A stretch of 64,000 bases of DNA from CAIVAT01 sp037128705 (GTDB lineage: Bacteria > Bacteroidota > Bacteroidia > Bacteroidales > FEN-979): the NCBI GenBank assembly GCA_037128705.1, contig JBAXVX010000017.1:1-64000 (forward strand), written 5' to 3'. Positions 1-8,871 of the stretch are shown here, one piece after another. Numbering within the stretch: the first letter of the stretch is position 1; each line of letters opens with the position of its first letter. The position numbers were made by a program, and so were the translations under genes. Under the pieces are notes generated by a model, which saw nothing but the letters and a program-made list of their open reading frames with translations, searched no databases and was not told the origin of the DNA.

Positions 1-41
1 TATTTTTTAACAAGCAATTGTTCATTAGTTTGCATTCTCAT
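1..41 (-). CDS. Start of a gene running off the left edge, possibly the kinase half of the CHASE sensor
   Basis: Immediately after the TGA stop of the CHASE protein (42-44), in the same frame, there is an ATG at 41-39 and a second at 35-33. The visible peptide is only MRMQTNEQLLVKK and has no recognisable domain. CHASE domains are normally fused to a coiled coil and a histidine kinase, so this may be the start of the missing kinase, either as a separate gene or split from its sensor by one stop codon. That is inference; only 13 codons are visible. Confidence 0.3.
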   Translation of the reverse strand, partial: MRMQTNEQLLVKK

Positions 42-1118
42 TCAGCATTGGTATAACTGTAAGGCCATTTTCTTTGCCCTGGTATTTGTGTTTGCCAATG
101 ACAAGAACAAACCAAACAGAAGAAAACTAATTACAATTCCCCCGATGATTACAATCAGGCTCTTTTTAATATGCGACAGTGGTTCTTTTGACTGGCTGAA
201 AAGCAGCGTCCAGGTGGTCTCATTAAATCTGACCGGAACAATCATTGTTCGGGCAGATGAGTCATTGAGGCTGTTCGTGCTGTTTCGCTGGCTGTCGAAC
301 AACAATGAATTGCCTGAAATGCTGTCGTTATCATAAACCCGCAGATGAATTCTGCTGTTTTCGCTTGAATCCCAGCGGCCCAGGATACCAAGCATTAAAT
401 CGTACATGCGGTAGGGACTGTACACCCAGCCCATAATCGCAGCGCGGCGCTGTTCAACGGTGTTTTGCGGCAACCCATTGCGATAAACCGGGACAAACAT
501 TAAAGTGCCGGTCTGCAGATCCTTATCGGTTTCCTGAACCAGTGTTACTTTGCCCGAAAGTGTTGCCAGATCAAGGTCCCTGGCCTGTTCCAACGCTTTT
601 CTTCTGACCGGTTCGGAATACATGTCATAACCAAATGCCCTCAGATTCCGATCGGTAAAAGGTTCAAGATAAATGATGGAAGTATAAAGTTCTCTGTTGC
701 CGGCCGGTTTGACATTGTAATCAGGGAATCCCTCCTTCCTGATTGTCTGAACATGATGTTTTAACTGATTTTTTTGTATTATGACTGAAAATCCGACTCC
801 CTGGATCCCGGGCAAATTCTTATTCAATCTCAAATGTTCAACAAAGACTTTCCAATGATGTCGTGTTACCGTATCGGAAGCTGCAAAAAATGAAGACCCA
901 CTGCGTAAAAGCAGGGCATTTGAGTGAAGTCTGGTGGTTACTTTTGCTGTTATTTCATTACAAACCAGCGCAAATTCACGTTTTGAATTGGTCTCAATCT
1001 GTTGTCCTGTATAGATTGCAGCTGTTGTTGTAAGAAAAAATCCGGCGATCAGAATAGCAAAAGCTTTCCATCCGTTTTTTGGAGTTGTATTCTGAAAGAA
1101 ATTTGGATATCTCTTCAC
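42..1118 (-). CDS. CHASE-domain membrane sensor without a kinase domain
   Basis: A 358-residue membrane sensor. A transmembrane helix lies at about residues 17-39. It is followed by an extracytoplasmic CHASE-type domain (about 75-270, with the typical LPGIQGVGF and GYDMYSEPVRR stretches) and a second helix at about 322-344. The protein then stops after a short cytoplasmic tail (AKKMALQLYQC). CHASE domains sense small ligands for kinases or cyclases, but no output domain is present. The gene lies 28 bp behind the multi-PAS hybrid kinase on the same strand and is probably co-transcribed with it. The next codon after the stop is an in-frame ATG, so the protein may be the sensor half of a kinase split by a stop codon, or may work with a separate partner. 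Confidence 0.75.
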   Translation of the reverse strand: MKRYPNFFQNTTPKNGWKAFAILIAGFFLTTTAAIYTGQQIETNSKREFALVCNEITAKVTTRLHSNALLLRSGSSFFAASDTVTRHHWKVFVEHLRLNKNLPGIQGVGFSVIIQKNQLKHHVQTIRKEGFPDYNVKPAGNRELYTSIIYLEPFTDRNLRAFGYDMYSEPVRRKALEQARDLDLATLSGKVTLVQETDKDLQTGTLMFVPVYRNGLPQNTVEQRRAAIMGWVYSPYRMYDLMLGILGRWDSSENSRIHLRVYDNDSISGNSLLFDSQRNSTNSLNDSSARTMIVPVRFNETTWTLLFSQSKEPLSHIKKSLIVIIGGIVISFLLFGLFLSLANTNTRAKKMALQLYQC

Positions 1119-1146
1119 TGTTCCTGATTTTTTCTGCTTGTGATCC

Positions 1147-3996
1147 TTATTTCATAACCCCAAACTTTCGGAGTTTCTCCTGCAATTCTGCTTTGCTTAC
1201 CGGTTTTGAGAGGAAGTCGTCGCAGCCGGCCTCGAGGGCTTTCTTTTTATCCCTGCTGAAAGCGTAGGCGGTAACGGCGATAACCGGCAGCTCTTTTCTG
1301 AATGATTTGATCAACCGGGTGGCTTCCAAACCATCCATCACCGGCATCTTCAGATCCATCAGCACAAGAGAGATCTCCGGATGCAGCTGGCACATATTCA
1401 CGGCCTCTTTCCCGTTGGCGGCCTTCAAAACCACAGTGGAGATGGATTTCAGGATGATCTCCATATAAATATCGCTGGAGAGATCATCTTCGGCAATCAG
1501 AACCACAGGGCTAATAATCTCAGGATGACGGAGGGGGGGAGCGACGGCTTTATTTTCATTGGTGATTCCCGGTTCCATTGGCAGGGAGAAGAAAAATGAA
1601 GCGCCTTGTCCTTTGACCGATTCAAGGCGGATGTCACTGCCCAGCAGCTTCAGAAAACCTTTGATGATCGACAGGCCAAGCCCGCTCCCTTCATGACCGC
1701 GGGTATCGGAAATAATTTCCTGCGTGAAGGGTTCAAATATGCGCTCGTGAAACTCCGGGGCAATCCCGATACCGGTATCAATGACAAAAAAATCAATGGT
1801 ACCCGATTTTACAGCATAGCCAAAGGTTATGGATCCGAGGTTGGTAAATTTGATGGCATTGTCCAATAAGCAGGAGATGACCTTTCGCAGCAACTCCAGG
1901 TCGGTGATCAGCGTGAAGTGTTCCTGTTCTCCGGGAATTTTAAGATTAAGCACCAGGTTTTTAACATCACAGGAGTCCTGGAATCTGGCTTTCAATTCTT
2001 TCAGCATGTTACTCACGTTGACCGGATTGCGAATGACTTCGATATTCCCGGAGGCAATCAGCGAGATTTCCATATAGTCGGTAATGGTATTTATCAGGCG
2101 GTTGCCCGAGGCTTTCAGAAATTTGTTATACTGCTTCCGTTCTTCCGTTGTAAGGAACGGATCGGTGAGCAGGTTTCCAAAGCCCATGATCCCATTGAGC
2201 GGCGTGCGGACTTCATGTGAAATGTTATTCATGAACGCTGTTTTGAGGCGGTTGCTTGCTTCGGCTTTTACAAGCGCTTCTTTAAGCGAAACCTCAGCCT
2301 GCTTACGCTGGGTAATGTCTCTGTATTTCCATAAGTGACCGCTATATTCATGATCAAGGTATGTGGGAATATAATCCCGTTCGAAAAACCTTCCATCCGC
2401 CAGTTCCAGTTCGTCGTTGAGAACGGCCTGTTTCCTGGCCAGAATAACCTTGATATCAGCAATAAAGTTGACGGGGTCTTTGAAAAACATTTTACTCTCT
2501 TCCGCGGCGTTTGAGCAATCGGCGCCAAGGAGCGCTTCGGGAGGCGCGGGAATGGCAAACATGTCGCAAAACAGCTGGTTGGTCAGTAAAATCCTCCTGT
2601 TTGAATCTTCAAGCAACACCCCTTCATATAAATTGATGATCAGGTTGGTCAGCAGCGCTGCATTATTCTTAAATTCGTTTTCGGTTTGCCTGCGCTGGGT
2701 GTTATCCCTGAAGAAACCCACGATGCATTTTCTGCCGTTTATGGTCATGAAACTTGATGCGATATCCGCGTAAAAAATCTCCCCGTTCTTTCTGAGGCAT
2801 TGAATATCTGAGGCCATGGTTTTCTCCCCGTGTGCCAGGCTTTCAAATTCCGCAAGGGTATCCTGGAAAGTGTCTTTGGGATGAATCCCTGCAATAGTCA
2901 TCGCTTTTAGCTCCTCTTCGGCATATCCAAGCATTTCGCATTGCTTTGGATTGGCAAAAATGATGATCTTGGTCAATTTGTCAGCAATCAGAATTCCATC
3001 GGGGCTTCCCTGGAAAATGGAACGATACCTGCTTTCAGAATCATCCAGTTTTTCATTTTCTGCATTCCTGAGTTCAGTAATGTCCCAGTTCGTGCCGATC
3101 ATGCGGCTGGCCTTTCCTGAATCATCGGGTTGAACAACAGCCAATGCCCTGATATTGTGGATTGAACTGTCGGGCCAAACGACCCTGAACTCGGTATCAA
3201 ACTCTTTTTCGCCCCGTATCGCCATCTGGATTTCCTTATCGCCCCGTTCTTTATCATCGGGATGAACTCCATTCTGCCAGGCTTCATACACGCCAATGAA
3301 ATCCTTTCTTTTAATTCCATAAAGCGCAAACATCTGATCGTCCCACAAAAGAATATTGTTGGCAATATCATAATCCCACACGCCCACGCCACCTGCACGC
3401 GTGGCCAAAGCCAAACGGGCAGATACCTGATGCAGTTCGTTTTCTGCCTGTTTGCGTTCGGTAATGTCGGTGATAAAGCCATGCCAAAGGACTGATCCAT
3501 CCTCCGCCCGTTGCGGGACAGCATGGCCGTATAGTGAGCGGATTGTGCCATCGGAAAATTTCACGCGGTACTCATGTTGCCACAGGGTGAGCGTTTGTGC
3601 CGATGCCTGTATGGAAGCGGCAACACCGGAAAGGTCATCCGGGTGAAGGTTTGCGAATACCGCTGATGCATCTTCACGAATTTCATCGGGGCTTACCCGG
3701 TAAATATCCCTGATGGCCTCACTGGCGTATGGAAAACAGGAGGTGCCATTGGGGCGCAGCAGGTATTGATAAACGACTCCCGGCACCAGGCTGGCGATCT
3801 TTCTGAGATTTTCCTGTTGAAAAGCAAGTTCTTTGTTGGCCATGAGCAGTTCATCGGCCTGCTTTGCCATTTCTTCTTTCTGAATGGCCAACTCATGGAC
3901 GAGCTCCAGTATTTCGGCTTCTGATTTTTTTTTCAGGAGCGCTTCGGCCCTTTGGCGAAGGATTTCGGCTTCTGATTTGCGATTGGTGTTTTCCAT
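1147..3996 (-). CDS. Multi-PAS hybrid sensor histidine kinase
   Basis: A 949-residue soluble hybrid kinase. An N-terminal coiled coil (about 1-65) repeats the phrase KSEAEIL. Four PAS/PAC-type segments follow (about 66-183, 190-308, 318-440, 443-565), several ending in the PAC signature DITxRxxAE. The HisKA domain has the phospho-acceptor His594 in NNISHEVRTPLNG. The HATPase domain has an N box (LLDNAIKF), DTGIGIAP and GSGLGLSI. The C-terminal receiver domain (about 830-945) has Asp881 in LVLMDLKMPVMDG. No transmembrane helix is seen, so it probably senses cytoplasmic or redox signals through PAS. It heads a two-gene unit with the CHASE protein. The ligand cannot be told from sequence. Confidence 0.93.
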   Translation of the reverse strand: MENTNRKSEAEILRQRAEALLKKKSEAEILELVHELAIQKEEMAKQADELLMANKELAFQQENLRKIASLVPGVVYQYLLRPNGTSCFPYASEAIRDIYRVSPDEIREDASAVFANLHPDDLSGVAASIQASAQTLTLWQHEYRVKFSDGTIRSLYGHAVPQRAEDGSVLWHGFITDITERKQAENELHQVSARLALATRAGGVGVWDYDIANNILLWDDQMFALYGIKRKDFIGVYEAWQNGVHPDDKERGDKEIQMAIRGEKEFDTEFRVVWPDSSIHNIRALAVVQPDDSGKASRMIGTNWDITELRNAENEKLDDSESRYRSIFQGSPDGILIADKLTKIIIFANPKQCEMLGYAEEELKAMTIAGIHPKDTFQDTLAEFESLAHGEKTMASDIQCLRKNGEIFYADIASSFMTINGRKCIVGFFRDNTQRRQTENEFKNNAALLTNLIINLYEGVLLEDSNRRILLTNQLFCDMFAIPAPPEALLGADCSNAAEESKMFFKDPVNFIADIKVILARKQAVLNDELELADGRFFERDYIPTYLDHEYSGHLWKYRDITQRKQAEVSLKEALVKAEASNRLKTAFMNNISHEVRTPLNGIMGFGNLLTDPFLTTEERKQYNKFLKASGNRLINTITDYMEISLIASGNIEVIRNPVNVSNMLKELKARFQDSCDVKNLVLNLKIPGEQEHFTLITDLELLRKVISCLLDNAIKFTNLGSITFGYAVKSGTIDFFVIDTGIGIAPEFHERIFEPFTQEIISDTRGHEGSGLGLSIIKGFLKLLGSDIRLESVKGQGASFFFSLPMEPGITNENKAVAPPLRHPEIISPVVLIAEDDLSSDIYMEIILKSISTVVLKAANGKEAVNMCQLHPEISLVLMDLKMPVMDGLEATRLIKSFRKELPVIAVTAYAFSRDKKKALEAGCDDFLSKPVSKAELQEKLRKFGVMK

Positions 3997-4232
3997 GATA
4001 AACAGCTGCTTGGGATTATGTCATTGGTTTGCCTGTTTGCTTTGACTTCAGCAGAAAAAGAGTGTGAACCTGTAACTTAACACAAAGGTAAGCGGTTTTT
4101 TCATCTTTGCTCCTTTAATCAAACATCATCGGAAGGAATTGTAAATACTTTTTCAAAACCGCAACTTATTTCTACTTTTGCCTCCTGATTTTAAATTTGC
4201 CTCAGGTCTAATCTTTAACAAGGTCATCCTAT
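3997..4232. promoter_or_regulatory. Divergent intergenic region with Bacteroidota-type -7 elements
   Basis: This 236-bp gap separates the divergent kinase and T9SS-protein genes. TAnnTTTG-like boxes are visible on the minus strand at 4090-4083 (TACCTTTG, for the kinase) and on the plus strand at 4173-4180 (TACTTTTG) and 4192-4199 (TAAATTTG). None has a clear TTG at the usual 19-21 bp upstream, so the exact promoters are uncertain. Confidence 0.3.
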
Positions 4233-5543
4233 ATGAAAAATCAAACTTTACCATCTCTTTTCCAAATAGCTTTTGCAGGAATCATAAGCCTTTTAATCCC
4301 CAGCTTTGCCTTTGCGTATCCTTCGGGTGCACCTGCCGGATATACCGGGTCTCCCGGTGATGGCCATCATTGCGTCAGCTGTCACAATGGCTCAGCAGTC
4401 ACAGTTAGCAATTGGATCACTTCAGATATCCCGGCCGCGGGATATACCCCCGGAACGGTATACAATCTCACGGTTACCGTCACCGGATCAGGAGCCAAAG
4501 GATTTGAAGTATCTCCGCAGAATACGACCGGTTTGCAACTGGGGACCCTGGCAGCCGGTTCAGGCTCGAAACTGGTGGGAGGAACGAAATATGTAACACA
4601 ATCCTCATCAAGCTCAGCAGCCACGAAGATCTGGAATTTCACCTGGACGGCCCCTGCTGCAGGTACCGGTGCGGTTACTTTTTATGGTGCATTTACGGTG
4701 AGTAAACCTGCAACAAAACTATCCACCCTCCAGGTGAGTGAAAACACCGCAACCCCGCTTTCAGCCACGGCCACGGCAACACCGCCTGTTATCTGCCTCG
4801 GACAAAGTTCCCAACTCAATGTGATCCCGGCCGGAGGAGGTGGGACCTACACCTATTCGTGGACCTCTGTCCCGGCAGGTTTTACCTCCACTTTGCAGAA
4901 CCCGGTTGTGGCACCCATTGTAACGACGCAATACACCGTCACCGTTTCTGATGGCACCGGTTCCGTTGACGCTCCCACGGGGGTGACGGTCAATCAGCCG
5001 GCAACGGCCAGTGCAGGCAATGATACCACCTGTGCCTACCTGACCACGCAGGTCCCCTTATCCGGCAACGCCACCAATTATTCCGGTGTGCTGTGGACCA
5101 CCTCAGGTACCGGTACTTTTAGTTCTCCGGATGCACTTTCAGGTTATTATTATCCAAGCCTGGCCGACAAAAACCTGGGATCGGTTACCCTTACCCTGGC
5201 CGCCGCAGCCCAATCACCCTGTACCACAGCTGCAGCAGACGACCGGGTTGTTCATTTTGAAGCCCCTGTTGGAATTCCGGACAAACAAAATTCTTTATCC
5301 CGGGTTGTGTTATTCCCGAACCCATCCAAAGGGATGTTCTCACTTGGTTTTAATGGAGATGGTAACGCTGTAATGACCATTGCAATTTCCGACATCACCG
5401 GAAGGACCCTCCTGCAGCGGACGGTGAACGGTTCATCCGGTCAGCCCGGGCAATTCAACATGACCGAAAATCCCAAAGGGGTGTACTTTGTGAAGATCAG
5501 GACCTCTCTGGAATCAAATGTTCAGAGACTTATTATTGACTGA
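4233..5543 (+). CDS. Secreted T9SS-sorted protein with an N-terminal CxxCH motif (choice-of-anchor V type)
   Basis: A 436-residue exported protein. The signal peptide occupies about residues 1-28 (cleavage near FAFA-YPSG). The mature N-terminus GAPAGYTGSPGDGHHCVSCHNG is the signature of the choice-of-anchor V/Reeler-like family and contains one CxxCH motif that could bind c-type heme. A beta-rich domain follows to about residue 165, then one Ig/PKD-like domain (about 175-255). The C-terminal T9SS type A sorting domain (about 355-436) has LFPNPSKGMF and GVYFVKI. It is expected to cross the outer membrane through T9SS and stay surface-attached. Function is unknown; heme binding is inferred from one motif. 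A strong terminator follows at 5584. Confidence 0.88.
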   Translation: MKNQTLPSLFQIAFAGIISLLIPSFAFAYPSGAPAGYTGSPGDGHHCVSCHNGSAVTVSNWITSDIPAAGYTPGTVYNLTVTVTGSGAKGFEVSPQNTTGLQLGTLAAGSGSKLVGGTKYVTQSSSSSAATKIWNFTWTAPAAGTGAVTFYGAFTVSKPATKLSTLQVSENTATPLSATATATPPVICLGQSSQLNVIPAGGGGTYTYSWTSVPAGFTSTLQNPVVAPIVTTQYTVTVSDGTGSVDAPTGVTVNQPATASAGNDTTCAYLTTQVPLSGNATNYSGVLWTTSGTGTFSSPDALSGYYYPSLADKNLGSVTLTLAAAAQSPCTTAAADDRVVHFEAPVGIPDKQNSLSRVVLFPNPSKGMFSLGFNGDGNAVMTIAISDITGRTLLQRTVNGSSGQPGQFNMTENPKGVYFVKIRTSLESNVQRLIID

Positions 5544-5583
5544 TCATGCTGGCAGAATAGATAAAAGTCATAATTCTGTTGGG

Positions 5584-5626
5584 CAAAAAAAACCCTTGTA
5601 AAACTAGGTTTTGCAAGGGTTTTTTG
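5584..5626. terminator. Bidirectional Rho-independent terminator
   Basis: A 14-bp stem with a single G-T type mismatch (arms 5591-5604 and 5608-5621, loop TAG) is flanked by an A-run at 5585-5592 and a T-run at 5619-5625. It therefore reads as hairpin plus U-tract on both strands. It sits between the convergent T9SS-protein gene (plus) and histone-like gene (minus) and can serve both. Confidence 0.85.
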
Positions 5627-5685
5627 CGTACAGAAAATAAATATTTACCAGAAACTGCAAAAAAGGAAAAAAAATCAAAGTATGG

Positions 5686-5794
5686 AATAACAGTAACCAA
5701 ATGAGCAGCCTTGGCTGTTGCGGTGACTGAATACTGTTACAAATAAATCACATCATCGAGCAACAGGCGCAGCTGCGAGTTGGTTACTGCTATT
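5686..5794. other. Nested inverted-repeat element: candidate structured RNA or MITE-like sequence
   Basis: A perfect 10-bp inverted repeat, CAGTAACCAA (5691-5700) and TTGGTTACTG (5780-5789), extends after one mismatch by AATA/TATT (5686-5689 and 5791-5794). Inside it is a second 7-bp pair, CTGTTGC (5715-5721) and GCAACAG (5760-5766), a GTGA/TCAC pair, and two short palindromes (5706-5717 and 5768-5777). The right arm overlaps the stop codon of the histone-like gene, so the rest lies in its 3' untranslated region before the terminator. It could be a folded RNA or a small element with terminal inverted repeats; no clear target duplication is visible. Confidence 0.4.
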
Positions 5795-6314
5795 CTGAAG
5801 CACTATTTCCTTCAGCAACTGCTTTTGCTGCAACCACCTTTTTCTGAACTTTAACCTTGGGGGCTGCTTTTTTCTTGGCAACTTTTTTGGCCGGATTCTT
5901 TGCAACTTTTTTAGCCGGTTTTTTAGCGGCTGCGGTTACCAGGGCTCCCACCACCGCTTCAACGGCTGCGGGCGCTTTAACAGCCGCCTTCTTTTTGGCA
6001 ACGGGTTTTGAAGCCGGTTTTGCAGCAGCTTTTGCAGCGGGTTTCGCAACCGGTTTGGAAACAGGTTTCGCCACGGATTTTGCAGCAGCTTTTTCAACAG
6101 GTTTCTTCACTTCGGCCTTGGCCTTTACTTTATGTGCTTTTTTCTTTGCTTTTTTTGGCAGTTTTTCAGCAACAGCTTTTTTTGCCGCTTTACCAGAGAG
6201 TTTCTTCAGGATTTCCTGGAGTTTCTCTACATAGAGTTTTGCCTCAAGAAGTTCATCACTGTACATCATGATCATCGACTCCAGTTCCTGATCATTAAAG
6301 TTTATTGTCTTCAT
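5790..6314 (-). CDS. Histone H1-like lysine/alanine-rich DNA-binding protein
   Basis: A 174-residue protein in two parts. The N-terminal 42 residues (MKTINFNDQELESMIMMYSD...) form an amphipathic, mildly acidic helical segment that may dimerise. The remainder is a low-complexity Lys/Ala/Pro tail of AAKKP, KPVAK and KKVAK units, like eukaryotic histone H1 tails and bacterial Hc1/AlgP-type proteins. It probably binds nucleic acid through charge and affects nucleoid compaction. The start at 6314 was chosen over an in-frame ATG at 6341 because a good -7 element (6346-6339) overlaps the latter. No neighbour suggests a specific partner. Confidence 0.75.
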   Translation of the reverse strand: MKTINFNDQELESMIMMYSDELLEAKLYVEKLQEILKKLSGKAAKKAVAEKLPKKAKKKAHKVKAKAEVKKPVEKAAAKSVAKPVSKPVAKPAAKAAAKPASKPVAKKKAAVKAPAAVEAVVGALVTAAAKKPAKKVAKNPAKKVAKKKAAPKVKVQKKVVAAKAVAEGNSASE

Positions 6315-6338
6315 GTTTTTTGTATTGGTTTCAGATGA

Positions 6339-6369
6339 CAAATGTATATTATTTCAAACGATTACAAAA
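6339..6369 (-). promoter_or_regulatory. Promoter of the histone-like gene
   Basis: On the minus strand a TTTTG at 6369-6365 and a TACATTTG at 6346-6339 match the Bacteroidota -33 (TTTG) and -7 (TAnnTTTG) elements, with 18 bp between them (usual 19-21). The predicted transcription start near 6333 lies about 20 bp before the ATG at 6314 and excludes the longer start at 6341. Confidence 0.55.
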
Positions 6370-6514
6370 TTTTTGCAATATGGAATTTACTTAATGTTGT
6401 TTTTAATAACTTTACTTGTCGAGTTTAAGTAATGGTCGGGATCGCGGGGATTCAATTCTGCCGCTGGGTGGAAGGTCATCAAATTAATCGCAAACAGAGA
6501 CTGAATATAGCTAT

Positions 6515-8833
6515 ATGGATGCCTTGAACAAACCTGAATCCAGGAAAATTGATTTTGAAAATATTTTCAAAATCTCTTCTGACCTGATTTATCTCCTTGA
6601 CTCTGAACATTGCATCCTGCGTGCCAATGATGCATTTGCTGATCGCCTGGGAATATCACCGGAAAAACTGGTCGGTTCAAAATGTTTCGTGCATATGCAT
6701 AAAACCGAGGGACCAATCCCTGGTTGTCCTCATTCACAATTACTAAAGGATGGCCTGGAACACAAAGCCGACGTTTTCCTGGAGCAATTGAACGGATGGT
6801 ATTCCGTAACGGTGAACCCGTTAAGGGATGAGCAGGGGAAACTTTTCGGATCCATGGTTGTTGCCCATGACATTCATGAACGCCGGCAAATGGAACTATC
6901 CCTTACAGAAAGCGAAAGCACTCTTGAAACGGCCCAGCAGATCGCTCACCTGGGGAGCTGGGTTTGGGATATGAACACTGGTATCGTAAGTTGGTCAAAA
7001 GAGATGTACCGCATTTTCGACATCAGTCCCGATACTTTCGACGGGAAGCCTGAATCACTCCTGAAGATCATTCATCCGGATGATGTTGCGCTTTACACCC
7101 ATGCCATGCAGCTGAATCAATCGACTGGGATGGTCCCCTCGCTTGAGTACCGTATTATTCACAGGGATGGGTCGGTACACTACCTGTTTGGGGATGGAAA
7201 AGTAGAATATAACGGGGATGGAAAACCTGTAAAGAGTGTTGGCACTGTTCTGGATATATCTGAGCGCAAAAAAAACGAACTGGCGATAATCCATGCAAAA
7301 GAACAAGCCGAAGAAAATGAAATCCGTTTAAAAGTAGCTCAGAGGGCCAGCAAGGCAGGAACCTGGGATTGGGATATTGTAAATAATACCTTTTACTGGT
7401 CCGATGAATTTCTGGATATTTTTAAGATGCCAAAGGATACCGTAGCCGGATTTGAAGCATGGACAAAAGCATTGCATCCTGATGATGTGGGCAAAGCATC
7501 CGGAAAAATATTGGAAAGCATTGAAAACAGGACTGAATTAATCAATGACTACAGGATTATCCTCCCGGATCAGGAAATTCGCTGGATCAGGGCTCTGGGA
7601 ACCACCGTTTATGAAAACGACAAACCAAAACGGCTGATCGGGTTGTGTTTGGATATAACATTGCAAAAGGCAGCCGAAGAGGAATTAATCCTGGCCAAAG
7701 AGAGGGCCGTGGAAAGCGACCGTTTAAAATCGGCCTTCCTCGCCAACATGAGCCATGAAATCAGAACCCCCATGAACGGAATCCTGGGCTTTGCCGGGTT
7801 ATTGAAGAACCATGGATTAACCGGTAAGCAGCAAAAGGATTATATTCAGATCATCGAGAAAAGCGGCAAACGGTTGCTCAACCTGATCAATGACATCATT
7901 GATATTTCAAAAATAGAGTCGGGGTTGATGGATGTTGTCCTAAAAGAATTAAATATCAACGAAATAATTGAAGATATTTTCGCATTCTTTAAACCGGAGA
8001 TGGAGCGAAAAGGATTGAAGTGTTTTTATAAAAACGCATTGCCGGCCAAAGAAGCTAAAATTCAATCGGATCACAATAAAATTGCGGCCATTCTTACCAA
8101 CCTCGTAAAAAATGCCATTAAATTCACTCCTTCAGGATCCATTGAATTTGGGTATGAGAAAAAGGGTAACTGGCTTGAATTCTTTGTAAAAGACACCGGC
8201 CTTGGGATTCCTGAAGAGCGGAAACAGGCCATTTTCGAACGCTTTATCCAGGCTGACCTTGAGGATAAACATGCTTTTGAGGGCGCCGGTCTCGGCTTGT
8301 CGATTGCCAGGGCCTATGTAGAGATAATGGGAGGCAGGATTTGGGTGGAATCACAGGAGGGGAAGGGGGGTTCCTCCTTTTATTTCACCATTCCTTATAC
8401 TGTAAGGGCAGAAAAACAAAACGCAGTGATAAACATGGTTCAGCCTGAAAGAATCGGAAAACAGATTCAAAACCTGAAAATATTGATTGCCGAAGACGAT
8501 GAGACATCGGACATGTACATGACCCTGCTGGTTGAGAAGTTAAGCCGGGAGGTGTTGCATGCAGCAACAGGAGAGGAAGCTGTTGAAATCTGCCGCAGCC
8601 ACCCGGACCTGGACCTGGTTTTAATGGACATCAAGATGCCCGGGCTGAACGGCTATGAATCCACCCATCAGATCCGTCAGTTTAATAAGGAAATTATCAT
8701 CATTGCCCAGACAGCGTTTGGCCTTGCCGGCGACAGGGAAAAGGCAATGAAAGCAGGGTGCAGCGATTATCTTTCCAAACCAGTTAATGAGGCTCTGTTA
8801 TTATCGATGATACAAAAGTACTTTTCCCGGTAA
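6515..8833 (+). CDS. Triple-PAS hybrid sensor histidine kinase
   Basis: A 772-residue soluble hybrid kinase with three PAS domains (about 12-125, 135-252, 268-388), HisKA with His414 in NMSHEIRTPMNG, HATPase (NLVKNAIKF, DTGLGIPE, GAGLGLSI) and a C-terminal receiver with Asp705 in LVLMDIKMPG. The first PAS domain contains KTEGPIPGCPHSQLL (63-77), the variant PAS segment with a conserved His-Pro-Cys-Pro pattern, which may bind a metal or cofactor. It lies alone between the histone-like gene and a convergent T9SS gene. The first receiver residues and kinase core resemble the 949-residue kinase at 1147-3996, so the two are probably paralogues. Confidence 0.93.
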   Translation: MDALNKPESRKIDFENIFKISSDLIYLLDSEHCILRANDAFADRLGISPEKLVGSKCFVHMHKTEGPIPGCPHSQLLKDGLEHKADVFLEQLNGWYSVTVNPLRDEQGKLFGSMVVAHDIHERRQMELSLTESESTLETAQQIAHLGSWVWDMNTGIVSWSKEMYRIFDISPDTFDGKPESLLKIIHPDDVALYTHAMQLNQSTGMVPSLEYRIIHRDGSVHYLFGDGKVEYNGDGKPVKSVGTVLDISERKKNELAIIHAKEQAEENEIRLKVAQRASKAGTWDWDIVNNTFYWSDEFLDIFKMPKDTVAGFEAWTKALHPDDVGKASGKILESIENRTELINDYRIILPDQEIRWIRALGTTVYENDKPKRLIGLCLDITLQKAAEEELILAKERAVESDRLKSAFLANMSHEIRTPMNGILGFAGLLKNHGLTGKQQKDYIQIIEKSGKRLLNLINDIIDISKIESGLMDVVLKELNINEIIEDIFAFFKPEMERKGLKCFYKNALPAKEAKIQSDHNKIAAILTNLVKNAIKFTPSGSIEFGYEKKGNWLEFFVKDTGLGIPEERKQAIFERFIQADLEDKHAFEGAGLGLSIARAYVEIMGGRIWVESQEGKGGSSFYFTIPYTVRAEKQNAVINMVQPERIGKQIQNLKILIAEDDETSDMYMTLLVEKLSREVLHAATGEEAVEICRSHPDLDLVLMDIKMPGLNGYESTHQIRQFNKEIIIIAQTAFGLAGDREKAMKAGCSDYLSKPVNEALLLSMIQKYFSR

Positions 8834-8871
8834 CATCATACGATTCGCTGGATGGTGCAGCTGCATGGTTA

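Noticed and set aside
4233..5543. Multiheme cytochrome
   Set aside because: Only one CxxCH is present, and the rest of the protein is a beta-rich surface protein.
8834..8871. Terminator between the triple-PAS kinase and the BACON gene
   Set aside because: Only a 10-bp palindrome (TGCAGCTGCA) without a T-run is visible, so there is no convincing hairpin terminator.
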